A DNA stretch of 64,000 nt from Liolophura sinensis. Taxonomy: Eukaryota > Mollusca > Polyplacophora > Chitonida > Chitonidae. Both the position numbers and the translations under genes were made by a program. The stretch spans positions 28,757,385 to 28,821,384 of the forward strand of contig NC_088295.1 of NCBI RefSeq assembly GCF_032854445.1, given 5' to 3'. Positions 20,101 to 26,752 of this stretch are shown piece by piece (the stretch's first letter is position 1; each line of letters opens with the position of its first letter). Below the pieces are notes generated by a model, which saw only the letters and a list, made by a program, of their open reading frames with translations, did not search any database and had not been told where the DNA came from.

Positions 20101-22359
20101 AGATTTGCATTATTGTAAAATATTTATTCCAATTAACCTGGAAAAGGTGAATTTTCGGCATGGAAATTGTCTGGAAATTTGAAAATCATCAACGTGTACA
20201 AACCTGATTTAATGTCAATTTGGGTATATGGTTGTGTCCCATTGGGCAAACTGCATGGATCTATCACTGATTTTATGTTTGAATACCTTCACTTGCAACC
20301 TTCACTAAAATGGTTGTTATACATTGTAAATCTTTTTTAATCATGGGGTCAGTTCTGTGCTGGAACACATCTTTCTTTCAGTCTGAAACAAATTCAGTCT
20401 AGTTTACCTTGAAACTGGAGTGTCTTCTTAACATCCTGTCTTGTTAGTGTCTGTGATTGTACATAGCTTATTAGTAGGTGGATCACCAGAATTAACATGG
20501 AAATCAATGATTTGAGCAGGTCTAATCTATTTTCTTGTTGACCAGGTGTTCTTGGAGAAGGTGGAGGAGCTATTGCTGTGTATTTGCTGTCAGGAGCTAG
20601 TGTATAAACCCGTCACCACAGACTGTCATCACAATATCTGTCTGGTGAGTCAGCAGTGTTGTGATTTGGCAGTTGTTATATTAGTGAAGTATGTGTGAAA
20701 CTTGGATTTAGTATGGGTGGTAAGAGTCAGAATGTTTGAACTTTCCTAGTCATCAGTGTGATATCCTCACCAGAATTTTACACTGTCCATCCTTCCATGA
20801 AGTGAAAAAAAAAAATCAATTTCCACATTGTATTAAAAAGCAAATTTCAGACTTGTGTCCACCTTAATTTGTATGAGATGACTGAGAAAGATGCAGGGAG
20901 ATGAGTGTACTAATACATCAAAGGGAGGTAACTGTGTCACAAGTGGATTATTTGTTGGAGACGTGATAACAAGTCCTGGTTTCATGAAGTGCGCTTAGCT
21001 AGGCAATCCAAATACCCTAAATGCTCAAAATCCTTAACAATTTTGACAATGTGACGTGTTGCATGTTTTTGCATATTACAGGCATCTTACCTGATCAGGA
21101 CAGGTTATTATATAATTTCTATGAAGTTCATATATGCCCCTACCTAGACAAAACATTTTAGTCAGCAAAATCTAATGAATTTTGTTTTCATATTGCTTCA
21201 AACATTATACTCTGCTGGTCAGATTGATGATAATTTAGATATCTTGACAACTGCAGTGGCATATGTAGACGCTTGCTTGGCACTCTGTAGTAGGGAATGT
21301 CAAGACTTGTATTGTTGCATGCGGAGAACTACCATGTCAGTGCGTCATGGCTTTCTTTGTAGTTGTCATGGTACTTTATTAGTTAAATGTATGTGCAGGT
21401 AACTATGTGCCTCTGGTTCCAGGGTGTGACTGGGTCAGTTCATAGTGTTGAATTTAGTTCATATTTGGTCAACTGCTCTTCATGTAAGGAAGGTCTGATG
21501 AGATATATTTATTTATTTGATTGGTGTTTTACACAGTACTCAAGAATATTTCACTTATACAATGGCGGCCAGCATTATGGTGGGAGGAAAGTGGTAACCT
21601 ATGACCATCGGCAGGTTGCTGGTCTGGCAAGAGTTTTAGTGATCATTACGAGTGAAGGGGGCAGTGCAGAACACAAGGTGTCTTCTGCAGTTAGATCAAA
21701 TACTTCACATTAGGAAAGGAAATAGTTTTCAAATGGCAATGGGGAATATGGGCCAAAATATTAGAAACAATGGAAATTGAAATTTAAAGTTTGTGGCAAT
21801 GCCCATCTTGCACATAAATGGTAAATTCTGTATGTAAGGACTTAATACTGCCACAGCTAAAGTTTGACTGAATTAACTAAATTTGTTGTTGTTAACATAA
21901 GTCTGAAAGACAGTTGTCGTCATTGACACCCTCAAGATTTTGAAATTTTACTGAAATGTTGTTGTGCCTGCTCTCACAGTTCATGGGTCCAGGTAAGAAT
22001 AAGAGATTAAATGTTGTCATGTGGCTCTGCAGTTTTGTGGAAAACCAGTTGTCTTCCACTAACCAGTATGTTGTTAATGGAAAAGTTAGTAATTCACTGA
22101 TACTCCAGTTTTCTCCACTCATAAAAAAAAAAAAAAAAAATTCTTGAGTATGCCTTCAAACTAAATCAAATAAATAAACCAATAAATCAGATGGTTATGT
22201 TTGTCATTGTAGGATTGTTTGAAGCGTTCCTTCAAGGCAGAGGTGTACACCTGTCCAGCGTGTAGGACGGAACTGGGCAAGGACTATAGTATGCCTGTGA
22301 ACAAAGCCCTCAAATCTGCACTAACAACACTCTTCCCCGGTTATGAAGCTGGCAGATAA
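2031..22359 (+). CDS. UHRF1: UHRF1 E3 ubiquitin ligase, whole 17-exon coding span
   Basis: UHRF1 reads hemimethylated CpG through its SRA domain and H3K9me/unmodified H3R2 through its Tudor and PHD domains, then ubiquitinates H3 with its RING to recruit DNMT1; it acts in the nucleus at replication forks. All five family domains are present in the usual order. The coding exons are 2031-2183, 4378-4560, 4809-4895, 7596-8134, 9875-10092, 10330-10457, 10755-10941, 11927-12050, 12397-12502, 13026-13130, 13619-13725, 13913-14075, 15738-15875, 17794-17890, 19685-19830, 20546-20644 and 22213-22359. They total 2727 nt; adding one G at each of three frame breaks gives 2730 nt, or 909 residues plus stop, against about 793 in human. 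The extra length lies mainly in an acidic insert in exon 4. All splice phases agree and all introns are GT-AG. Residue numbers in the exon entries use this corrected frame. A silenced copy is possible but less likely, because every other exon is intact. Confidence 0.97.
3866..4145 (+). mobile_element. tRNA-derived SINE, near full length
   Basis: It runs from a degraded 5' part (GGCCTCCATGGGCC, AGCATGCCAGCG) through the B-box-like GTCAAGTCCAGC, the conserved GGGAAGGTCTGCCAGCAACC and CACCATAATGCTGGCCGCC, to the 3' end TATTCTTGAGTAC..AAAACACCAATC and a poly-A run of more than 20. Short open frames on both strands here come from the element. Confidence 0.85.
4146..4300 (+). mobile_element. SINE, 3' part only, directly after another copy
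   Basis: It starts in the middle of the SINE (CGCAAGTGGGAAGGTCTTGC) right after the poly-A of the previous copy and ends with the usual tail and AAATAAATAAATA. It is either a dimeric insertion or a second insertion into the poly-A. Its sequence differs from the first copy at many places, so it is not a recent tandem duplicate. Confidence 0.8.
4378..4560 (+). CDS. UHRF1: UHRF1 exon 2: end of ubiquitin-like domain and linker
   Basis: Residues 52-112. It opens [20 protein letters not shown], the last strands of the UBL (human [20 protein letters not shown]), then passes into a Ser/Asp/Lys-rich linker ([15 protein letters not shown]). Phase 0 on both sides; the donor is CAG|gtgaac. A short 15-bp repeat (TCACTATCACTTTG, three units, about 4585-4625) follows in intron 2. 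Confidence 0.96.
4809..4895 (+). CDS. UHRF1: UHRF1 exon 3: linker to the Tudor domain
   Basis: Residues 113-141, an acidic linker (EAMETDEEV) ending GSLFK. The final LFK joins IGDIVDARD of exon 4 and matches the human LYKVNEYVDARD, which fixes both splice sites. Acceptor gtttgcag, donor AAG|gtaaag, phase 0. Confidence 0.93.
5968..6105 (-). CDS. Acidic 45-residue ORF inside the inverted-repeat element
   Basis: The start CAAAATGGCGG is a good initiation context. The product is 45 residues and very acidic: [20 protein letters not shown], then further Asp/Ser/Glu, ending QVERN. Acidic DDFEGF-like starts of this kind occur, as I recall, at the N-termini of some invertebrate DNA-transposon proteins. 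It could therefore be the left-over first part of a transposase in a deletion derivative; this is inference. No catalytic domain is present. It lies antisense in UHRF1 intron 3, with promoter-like motifs just upstream and AATAAA about 150 nt after the stop. A stand-alone small gene or chance ORF are the alternatives. Confidence 0.4.
   Translation of the reverse strand: MADSSTDDDFEGFTNEDIWEDFDSDISVSDVSSDIEESSNQVERN
6149..6179 (-). promoter_or_regulatory. CCAAT box and E2F-like site before the acidic ORF
   Basis: Read on the minus strand, ATTGG (6175-6179, inverted CCAAT) is followed by a GGCGCGAAA block (6149-6157), about 45-75 bp before the ATG at 6105. The start itself (CAAAATGGCGG) also resembles a YY1 site. 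Promoter function is inferred from motifs only. Confidence 0.35.
6326..6343. repeat. Perfect 8-bp inverted repeat with 2-nt loop
   Basis: GTGCGGCT, TG, AGCCGCAC: a perfect palindrome in a CpG-rich patch of intron 3, 65 bp to the right of the inverted-repeat element. Confidence 0.7.
6565..6790 (+). repeat. Dispersed repeat B, copy 1
   Basis: It aligns with about 16976-17200. Shared phrases include GGCCATTG, TTAGAAGCTCA.TCATTGGTC, CCACAGGAGA, AGCA.GT.GT.TCTA.TTTT and TGCC.AAGAT.GATCA. It lies in a UHRF1 intron and its partner copy lies in another intron of the same gene. Confidence 0.7.
7596..8134 (+). CDS. UHRF1: UHRF1 exon 4: first Tudor domain with long acidic insert
   Basis: Residues 142-320 plus two bases of 321. 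The opening [20 protein letters not shown] matches the first Tudor repeat. F157 is the likely equivalent of human cage residue F152, and D150 of D145. From about residue 168 to 305 the sequence is a low-complexity insert rich in Glu, Asp, Ser, Asn, Thr and Lys, before FVYSVQYEG closes the exon. Y319 and Y322, the latter in exon 5, correspond to human Y188 and Y191, which complete the H3K9me cage. Human has only about 36 residues between F152 and Y188; here there are about 160. Donor GG|gtaagt, phase 2. The exon is open throughout. Confidence 0.95.
8838..8930 (-). mobile_element. SINE 3' fragment, reverse
   Basis: TTGATTGGTGTTTTATGCC, then AAAATATTTCACTTATACGAC and CAGCGTTATGATGGGAGGA: the complement of the SINE 3' end, truncated after about 90 bp. 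Confidence 0.75.
9077..9322 (+). mobile_element. tRNA-derived SINE, diverged, near full length
   Basis: It begins GGCCTCTGTGGCTAGCGTGCC, has CCCAGGAGCCTCTTGTCAATG and TCCAGCTCATGCTGGC, then the 3' end TATTCTTGAGTATGGC..AAAACACCAGTC with AAATAAATAAA. The B-box region is mutated (GAATTCCCGTCC). Confidence 0.8.
9596..9812 (+). mobile_element. tRNA-derived SINE, internally deleted
   Basis: GGGCCTGTGTGGC, AATGACCCAGGAGCCCCTCACC and TTCTTGTCCAGCTCATGCTGG are present. The 3' part lacks the AAGTGAAATATTCTTGAG segment and goes from GCTGGCTGCTGG straight to CTAAAACACCAGTCAA. Confidence 0.75.
9875..10092 (+). CDS. UHRF1: UHRF1 exon 5: second Tudor domain, one frame break
   Basis: Residues 321-394. It reads [20 protein letters not shown] and later [20 protein letters not shown], matching human RGFWYDAEISRKRETRTA. 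The frame then runs into TGA at 10071. Reading from 10067 in another frame gives RLTGTVFLG, which matches human ELYANVVLG and joins exon 6 in the right phase (GG|A). One missing G within GGGAGG near 10065-10069 explains the break. The donor is GG|gtaggc at 10093. An earlier gtaaac at 10039 looks like a donor, but its phase does not fit exon 6 and it would remove conserved residues. Confidence 0.92.
10062..10073 (+). other. UHRF1: Frame break 1 in UHRF1 (exon 5)
   Basis: The upstream frame ends ATC AAG GGA GGC TGA; the conserved downstream frame is AGG CTG ACC GGC. A single extra G restores one open frame across the exon. Sequencing loss of a G, an allele or a true mutation would all look like this. 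Confidence 0.85.
10330..10457 (+). CDS. UHRF1: UHRF1 exon 6: end of tandem Tudor domain
   Basis: Residues 394-437. It reads [20 protein letters not shown], matching human LNDCRIIFVDEVFKIE, the last strand of the second Tudor repeat, then a linker ([20 protein letters not shown]) leading to the PHD. Acceptor aatttccag; donor AAGC|gtaagt; phase 1 out. Confidence 0.95.
10755..10941 (+). CDS. UHRF1: UHRF1 exon 7: PHD finger
   Basis: Residues 437-499. The pre-PHD and PHD cysteines are all present: C443, C446, C454, C457, C459, C462, C474, C477, H482 and C485. The sequences [10 protein letters not shown] and [18 protein letters not shown] are typical of the UHRF1 PHD that binds the unmodified H3 N-terminus (R2). 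The last zinc ligands are in exon 8. The donor splits the Trp codon (TG|gtatgt). A SINE fragment begins only 27 bp into the next intron. Confidence 0.97.
10942..11926 (+). other. UHRF1: UHRF1 intron 7
   Basis: An intron of 985 bp with a truncated forward SINE at 10968-11120 and no other recognised feature. Confidence 0.9.
10968..11120 (+). mobile_element. SINE 3' half, close to the exon 7 donor
   Basis: Starts GTGGCCGTACGTGGGAAGGT and runs through CGGGCTCTGCCCGG, CACCATAATGCTGGCAGCC and ATTCTTGAGTATGCC to AAATAAATAAATT. The tRNA-like head is absent. Confidence 0.85.
11927..12050 (+). CDS. UHRF1: UHRF1 exon 8: end of PHD and basic linker
   Basis: Residues 499-540. [11 protein letters not shown] supplies the last PHD zinc ligands (C501, C504). 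It continues [20 protein letters not shown] and SRDWGK, almost identical to the human linker before the SRA domain, which couples the PHD and Tudor modules. Donor AAG|gtatgt, phase 0. Confidence 0.97.
12051..12396 (+). other. UHRF1: UHRF1 intron 8
   Basis: 346 bp with canonical ends (gtatgt, ttgcag). Nothing further is seen. Confidence 0.85.
12397..12502 (+). CDS. UHRF1: UHRF1 exon 9: start of SRA domain, two frame breaks
   Basis: Residues 541-576. GMACVGRTK in the entry frame matches human [15 protein letters not shown]. After this the conserved sequence continues in another frame as [20 protein letters not shown], and then, after a second break, as WKFRVQ up to the donor CAG|gtgatc. Breaks lie at about 12421-12424 (AAGAGT, expected AAGGAGT) and 12486-12489 (TGAAG, expected TGGAAG). 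Each is one missing G and together they restore the phase needed by exon 10. In the frame as given, the exon has no conserved match after GRTK. Confidence 0.93.
12421..12490 (+). other. UHRF1: Frame breaks 2 and 3 in UHRF1 (exon 9)
   Basis: Two single-base losses 65 bp apart, both of a G next to another G. Between them the sequence is perfectly SRA-like, so the breaks are well placed. Confidence 0.85.
12503..13025 (+). other. UHRF1: UHRF1 intron 9
   Basis: 523 bp from gtgatc to gttccag. No repeat or gene is recognised in it. Confidence 0.85.
13026..13130 (+). CDS. UHRF1: UHRF1 exon 10: SRA domain
   Basis: Residues 577-611. [20 protein letters not shown] followed by [15 protein letters not shown] is a core SRA segment. 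It includes the loop that inserts into DNA and part of the pocket that receives the flipped 5-methylcytosine (the GYEDD region). Phase 0 on both sides. Confidence 0.97.
13131..13618 (+). other. UHRF1: UHRF1 intron 10
   Basis: 488 bp, AT-rich, canonical ends (gtaaat, gtgcag), with nothing recognised inside. Confidence 0.85.
13619..13725 (+). CDS. UHRF1: UHRF1 exon 11: SRA domain with NKR finger
   Basis: Residues 612-647. [20 protein letters not shown] then [16 protein letters not shown]630-K631-R632 is the NKR finger that reads the CpG on the opposite strand and gives the preference for hemimethylated DNA. Donor AG|gtaata, phase 2. Confidence 0.97.
13913..14075 (+). CDS. UHRF1: UHRF1 exon 12: SRA domain
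   Basis: Residues 647-701. [12 protein letters not shown], then [16 protein letters not shown] and [14 protein letters not shown] follow the human SRA closely. Acceptor ttgtttacag; donor AAG|gtgggt; phase 0 out. Confidence 0.97.
14076..15737 (+). other. UHRF1: UHRF1 intron 12
   Basis: A 1.66-kb intron. A phrase is repeated with divergence at about 14357 (GGGCTTCCGCTGGGGCTCGC) and 14676 (GAGCTTCTGCTGGTGCTTGC), both followed by a CATNGTCGC stretch. This suggests an old direct duplication or two copies of one repeat. No coding signal is seen. Confidence 0.8.
15738..15875 (+). CDS. UHRF1: UHRF1 exon 13: SRA domain
   Basis: Residues 702-747. [20 protein letters not shown] then [15 protein letters not shown] and LGLEMQ match human [20 protein letters not shown]. 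It is the last large SRA segment. Phase 0, donor CAG|gtaaat. Confidence 0.97.
16125..16435 (+). repeat. Two-unit tandem duplication, about 150-160 bp each
   Basis: Both units share GGTATAT..., AAACAG, ...GGTTGTTA, GAAGAAAGGAACTAACAAA, TAAACATGT and a closing GCTTA..CTG.TCAGAGGTA. They differ by many substitutions and indels, so the duplication is old. Confidence 0.7.
16976..17200 (+). repeat. Dispersed repeat B, copy 2
   Basis: Second copy of repeat B, in intron 13, same orientation as copy 1. Family unknown; no terminal repeats are visible. Confidence 0.7.
17601..17650 (+). mobile_element. SINE 3'-end remnant
   Basis: TGGCGTCATATAATTGAAAT, ATTGAGTATGG and AAAAACACCAACC: only the last 50 bp of the SINE, degraded. 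Confidence 0.55.
17794..17890 (+). CDS. UHRF1: UHRF1 exon 14: end of SRA and polybasic region
   Basis: Residues 748-780. YPEGYLES matches the end of the SRA (human YPEGYLEA). A Lys/Glu helix and the polybasic KKGKGRKRK follow, corresponding to the human polybasic region that works as a nuclear signal and binds the Tudor domain or PI5P. Donor TCGG|gtaatg, phase 1. Confidence 0.95.
17891..19684 (+). other. UHRF1: UHRF1 intron 14
   Basis: A 1.8-kb intron, most of it the 60-bp minisatellite at 18064-19545. Confidence 0.9.
18064..19545. repeat. 60-bp minisatellite, about 25 units, higher-order structure
   Basis: The unit reads GGTAGTGACTAGCAAAGAGT / AAGGTAGATATTGGAAACTG / TGTTGTCACACAAACTCTCT, with units of 56-60 bp. 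At least three variant types recur in fixed order: one with TATATACTGGAAACCGTGTT and TTTGCACAAAC, one with CAAATGGTAAGG, and one with AGAGAATAGCACAGAG. The triplet appears from about 18430, 18670 and 19340, and partly from 19040 and 19150, which marks higher-order repeat growth. The unit length lets minus-strand frames stay open; these are not genes. Confidence 0.95.
19685..19830 (+). CDS. UHRF1: UHRF1 exon 15: linker before the RING
   Basis: Residues 780-828. [19 protein letters not shown] resembles human GSPRRTSKKTKVE, with two SP sites that could be phosphorylated. [17 protein letters not shown] matches human LIREDKSNAKLWNEVL, the helix packed against the RING. Acceptor aacag, donor AAG|gtagaa, phase 0. 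Confidence 0.95.
19831..20545 (+). other. UHRF1: UHRF1 intron 15
   Basis: 715 bp, AT-rich, no repeat recognised. Confidence 0.85.
20546..20644 (+). CDS. UHRF1: UHRF1 exon 16: RING finger, first half
   Basis: Residues 829-861. [20 protein letters not shown] followed by [13 protein letters not shown]. Zinc ligands C840, C843, C855, H857 and C860 are all present as in human [21 protein letters not shown]. Phase 0; donor CTG|gtgagt. Confidence 0.97.
21503..21630 (-). mobile_element. SINE 3' half, reverse
   Basis: TATTTATTTATTTGATTGGT, GTACTCAAGAATATTTCAC, CGGCCAGCATTATGGTGGGA and CGGCAGGTTGCTGG: the complement of the SINE 3' half. Confidence 0.8.
22120..22184 (+). mobile_element. SINE tail remnant with poly-A
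   Basis: A poly-A run of about 20 is followed by ATTCTTGAGTATGCC, then AAATCAAATAAATAAACC. Only the terminal part is left, 30 bp before the exon 17 acceptor. Confidence 0.6.
22213..22359 (+). CDS. UHRF1: UHRF1 exon 17: RING second half and C-terminus
   Basis: Residues 862-909 and [23 protein letters not shown] completes the C3HC4 set (C863, C875, C878). The end, [13 protein letters not shown], matches human VLNQLFPGYGNGR, so the stop at 22357-22359 is the natural one. Confidence 0.98.
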   Translation, partial: DCLKRSFKAEVYTCPACRTELGKDYSMPVNKALKSALTTLFPGYEAGR

Positions 22360-23820
22360 GCTGGGTCATTCAGAGGACAGAAATCTTGCTCATTGTTTAC
22401 AGTTTTAAATTTAACTTAACCACATCAGCGAACAATGGAGTGTACAATGTAGTCATTACCTCATATTCATTGTATTTTTTGGTCATTTTGCTGTGTACAG
22501 CCATTTTTTCCTGTCTCAACCAATGAAGTTCAAGGATTTGTCATGACTACTGCTCTGCCTCAACAAATGAAGTTTGGTTTTTTCTTTTAATGTTTTCTTT
22601 TTTCTTATATTTTGAAGAATATGGTTCAACACATTTTTATTGCATTTGTTAATTCACATTGATGCATTTATTAATTTAGACATTTTCATGATCAATTTTG
22701 GCTTTGCTTAGTTTCTTAGTTCAATATCATGTAAATTTATGTTTTATTTTGATTGCCATTGTGAAAGTGACCATACAATCTCAGCAACATTCCTCCCTAA
22801 ATTTTTGCTTTGTTTTCAGAATATATATTTTAAGGATGTCATTTTTTTATGCAATCAGGCATTTTTATGAAACCAGCTAGTGATGTCTAATTTTTTAGCA
22901 TGGCATATCTTGTACGGATTGCACATAATTTTACCTCATGTTCTGCTTTAGGACGCGTGTAATTTTGAACACATCTGTATATTTACACCAGAAACAAAAA
23001 TGATATATCAAGCTTTCCACAGAATGTGCATGTTTGTATTAAACACCTGTTCAAAAAAGAGAATGCTATCATTTTGAGGGAAAGATATATAAAGTCCTGG
23101 ATGCCTTCTTCTGGTTTTGGATCAGTTTAACATTTAAAAAAGTACATCTAGTTTGTAAGAAATCTGACTAGTTCAAGGATAAAGTTTTATATCATAGTTT
23201 TAATTTTCATCGGATTTACAACTTATTACCCCTCAGATGTGCATCTTTTAAACTGGAATGTTACCATATATTGTTTGAAGATCTGTGTCAGCCTTTTAAG
23301 TTTACTTCTCTCTCAAAAAGGTAACTGGATTTGTTTAAAGCAGGCATCTTAGTTTTATTTCAGTATTGTGTAATCAAGGGTATGCATCTTCATATACATC
23401 CTTATTATGTTTTTAACCGTCGCGTGATGTTTAGTGGGTAACTTTACCAATGACTTTATCTGATCTGATATGACTTAACCTCAGTCTAACATTCCTGGTA
23501 TAGCTGTTAGCGATGAGTTCATCTGTACTTTGCACTGACGTTTTTAACAGATATTTGACTAAAATATTTTTGTTTTGTTTTCTGTAGGTGATTTTTAGAA
23601 GACATGAGAAATATAAATACAGCCTGTCTAATAGATTTAGTAGATATAGTGTGGAAATCACCAATTTACCACGTTTTAACCATTTAAAATACAAAATATC
23701 ATGACAATAAACTATGTTGTATATATATATATATGGTTGAATTTATAATTAATCTACGTTCACATTCTATCCTTGTTCACATGCTATAAGCTAAATAAAG
23801 GTTTATATACACAAGTCCTC
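22360..23820 (+). other. UHRF1: UHRF1 3' UTR, probable extent
   Basis: AT-rich sequence without a gene after the stop. AATAAA occurs at 23706-23711 and 23794-23799, so a 3' UTR of about 1.4 kb is likely. A short (TA)n run lies at about 23719-23734. The cleavage site cannot be placed exactly. Confidence 0.5.
23706..23799 (+). terminator. UHRF1: Candidate poly(A) signals of UHRF1
   Basis: Two AATAAA hexamers at 23706-23711 and 23794-23799 on the sense strand, about 1.35 and 1.44 kb after the stop. They are the clearest poly(A) signals in this AT-rich stretch. Confidence 0.45.
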
Positions 23821-23934
23821 CAGTTGCGAGACTTTGTTTCTTGAAGGGATAGAATTGCGCTGATTGACATTGGATAGGGTTTCCTAGGTTAAATCTTGCA
23901 GCCTTTTTTAGATTTACTAAAGCTCCTGTAAACT

Positions 23935-24066
23935 TCATTTGATGGCATTTTACGCCATACCCAATAATATTTCACTTTTACGGTAGCTGTCAGCATTATG
24001 GTGGGAGGGAACCGGGCAAAGCCTGCAGAAGCACAATCCTCCACTGGTTGCTGGTAGACCTTCCCA
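23935..24066 (-). mobile_element. SINE 3' half, reverse, just past the UHRF1 3' end
   Basis: TTTTACGCCATACCCAATAA, TTTCACTTTTACGGTAGC, CAGCATTATGGTGGGAGGGA and TGGTAGACCTTCCCACGTA match the complement of the SINE 3' half. Confidence 0.8.
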
Positions 24067-24880
24067 CGTAGGACAATAACCCTTTGAGTAACAATTGAAA
24101 CGTCCCCTGCTCTCATTCTTCATGGAGCCAACAGATAAACACTTGGCGATGCTTGTGGGGCCGTTCACACTATTGTTGATTTCCACCAGTATGTTCATGT
24201 CTAGCCTGCATGTGGAAAAGTGTCGGTGACTTGCCAAAGGACGGTGATAAAACTCAGTTAAAGGAACAGGTTGTAGAATGCTGTGGCCATTACAGACTTA
24301 TCTCAAAATACTAAAAGTAACAAAACTATGTTTGGCTATTGACAAAATTCGTTGTAATTTGCACTAATGCATATAAATCATCTATTCAGAACATAAGTTT
24401 AGATATCAAAGAAAAAAAGCATGCTGTATGAACGTCATTGGCACAGAACAACACCTTTAATGTAGTACATAGGCCTGGGAATAAGGCACAACTCGCATTT
24501 ATTTTTTTTATTTATATTTTTTTTTTCAAGAAAGGCCTATTAAAAAGATTTGTAGGGTCTGTTAAATAGCAGTATTCATTTTGATCATGACCACTTACGT
24601 TTAATCTTATAGGCTACGTCATGGTGTTCCTCTTGAATTATTCCAGATTTTAAAGTTATTTTTTGTTTTCATCATAACATAATATCCCTTTTTTCTCCAA
24701 TAATATTATTCTCTCCCAAGACTCCAAAACTGCTTCACATAAAACAGTAGAAGAAAGAAGAATGTACGAAGTTATTCTACATGTTAAAAATTGCTGAAAA
24801 TGCCAAACGGAAATTCATGGAGCATTTTGTTGATAAATGCTCATCTTTTGATGACGTCATTAATTGGTAAGCATGTCGTG
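24067..24880. other. Non-coding stretch
   Basis: AT-rich sequence with short T runs near 24500-24530. No gene, repeat or site is recognised. Confidence 0.5.
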
Positions 24881-24889
24881 TAAAATTTG

Positions 24890-25045
24890 ACCGTAGGAAA
24901 ATTTAGGCGCGACGTTTGTCGTTCTAACGAGCACGCGCATGGCGGGGGCTTCGATTTAAGAGGTGGTAAATCTCAAGCGTTGTCAAAACGAGCGCGTTTA
25001 CATTTGTTTCGTCGTACTCATTGGCTCCTTTTATCGATGTATTTA
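24890..25045. promoter_or_regulatory. CpG-rich patch, possible promoter
   Basis: A dense run of CpG (GGCGCGACG, GAGCACGCGC, AACGAGCGCG, TTTCGTCG) in otherwise CpG-poor DNA, ending in ATTGGCTCC (inverted CCAAT). It could be the start of a gene to the right, or part of a repeat, because dispersed repeat A follows at 25217. Function is inference. Confidence 0.3.
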
Positions 25046-25216
25046 TTCATAAAAATTTCAGATAACCGAAAGAATAAACATCTGCTGTGCAAAATTGTGA
25101 TTTTGTGTTGGAAGAAACAAAAACTTTTGCGAGTTTTTACATGTCTACCATGTCATTTGTTTACCAGTGGCAGTGGGTAGTATAGTCCCTAGGCATGGAT
25201 AGGTTTGAGCATGGAT

Positions 25217-25460
25217 TCCTAAAGTTTAAAGCATTACATGACAATGGAACTATCATATTTGAAAGTTAGGCACATTTTGATTATTTTTCCAGAAACAAAT
25301 TCTTACCATAAAGCTATATTATTCACTATTCATGCTAAAATTTCATTCAAGGCTTATCTCGCCTGGATTAAATTCGGTTCAGTTTGTTTTAACCTTCAAT
25401 GCTTTAGTCACGTGAGTAAAGATGGAGCGTACTGACGATTGGCTCCGAGCAGCTATGACA
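25217..25460 (+). repeat. Dispersed repeat A, copy 2
   Basis: Pairs with 1041-1300, same orientation, about 24 kb apart. Both copies contain a CACGTG near the 3' end (TCACGTGA). Confidence 0.7.
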
Positions 25461-26044
25461 TCACTTCAAAACTGTGAGGTTAGAGGTCCGTCAGCAGACT
25501 CATTACAGACAGACATAGCTGACAGACGACAGTGACTGTCAGCTGATGTGGAAATTGTCTGACCACAAAACTTTACTTGTCCCATAGGTGCAGGCATGGA
25601 TGTAGAAAATTCAGCATTCCCATGAGAGGGGTATTCCACTAATTAGTCTAGCACCCTACCCTCTATGTGCAGTTGTGCAGTTGTCAGGAAGCAACCTGCA
25701 GGATTTGAAAAAAACAAAACAAAAACTCTTCTTTCAAGGCAGTGCAGAAGAGCACAGCAGAGCATGTAAATCAGTGTAGATGGCAGAAAAGTAATTAAGA
25801 TACCGGGTAAAACAAAAAGGCAATCTTGTCAATCAGACTTGCCTTAGTACAAGTATGAAGGTGTTGATTGTAGCTCAAGAAATCTTACGCAAAATGGATA
25901 TTCACCCTGTAGTAAGCAAGACGCAGTTAGAATAAGTCACAGGCTCTGAAGTGAAAATAGTACCCAAACTTTGTGCTCTGTGAGATCTGCTGACATTTTG
26001 ACCAAAAAATGGATGACTGGCCTAAATGTGAATGTTACTTGTTG

Positions 26045-26260
26045 AAATCAATCATTGAAATGCTTTCAAACTTGGCTATTGCCTTGTCATGGTTGAGATG
26101 CTCATTAGGATTGTATTTTATTGCTCTTCATGTCGTTCTATCTATCTGTAACTATCCATAGAATGTGACATATATACTGAAATCAACTCAAGGAATTGTT
26201 TTCAAACTTGGACGGTGCTGTGTCATTGTCAAGACAGTTGTCATTGTGTTTTACAGCCCT
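26045..26260 (+). repeat. Two diverged direct copies, spaced about 130 bp
   Basis: The phrases TGAAATCAA, then TTTCAAACTTGG, TGTCAT and TTGTATTTTA or TTGTGTTTTA occur in the same order at about 26046-26130 and 26175-26255. This is an old tandem duplication. Confidence 0.5.
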
Positions 26261-26539
26261 CTGTGATCCAAGATGACTGCTTTTGATTATCTTATTGAAC
26301 TTTGATTCATTTGTCTGCAACCTAGCTGTGAAACAGAAAGTGAATCATTCCTCCAAGCATACTCCACTGGAGGTGGGAGTCAGGTTCTAGTTCTGCCCGA
26401 GCCATTATGCTGATACAGGTCAACCACTTGTTGTACTATCCCCTTAATGCTGAATGCTAAGCGAGGAAGCTAGAACTTCCTCTTTTAAGGTCTAAGGTGT
26501 GACCCAAGTCAGGATTGCCCCTGATCTACTGCCCCTGAA

Positions 26540-26566
26540 ATGGAGGCTCAGCAAGCTTCAGAGAAA
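26540..26566 (+). CDS. Possible first coding exon, unknown gene
   Basis: ATG GAG GCT CAG CAA GCT TCA GAG AAA is followed by a good donor, gtatgt. It joins in phase with the open frame of the candidate exon at 26753. Such a short exon cannot be proved from sequence; the join and the neighbouring exon are the only support. Confidence 0.22.
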
Positions 26567-26752
26567 GTATGTAACCAAAACATTGTGAGGGGAGGTGAAG
26601 AATATATAACCTTTCCCTGACTCACACCTTGTAGCATAAGAACAGCTTAGTAGGTTATTGTTATATTAATTGCTTCCCCTGCCTAGTGCTAGCTACAAAT
26701 TATTTGTTCTGGTATTTATGTTAAGCTGATTATGTTGGTACTATATACACAG

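Larger units (their letters stand above)
20645..22212 (+). other. UHRF1: UHRF1 intron 16
   Basis: A 1.57-kb intron with a reverse SINE piece (21503-21630) and a poly-A plus SINE tail (22120-22184) just before the last exon. Nothing else is recognised. Confidence 0.85.

Noticed and set aside
2031-22359. UHRF1 as a decayed pseudogene
   Set aside because: Introns, splice sites and all domain residues are kept. The only faults are three single-G losses, which fit sequence error better.
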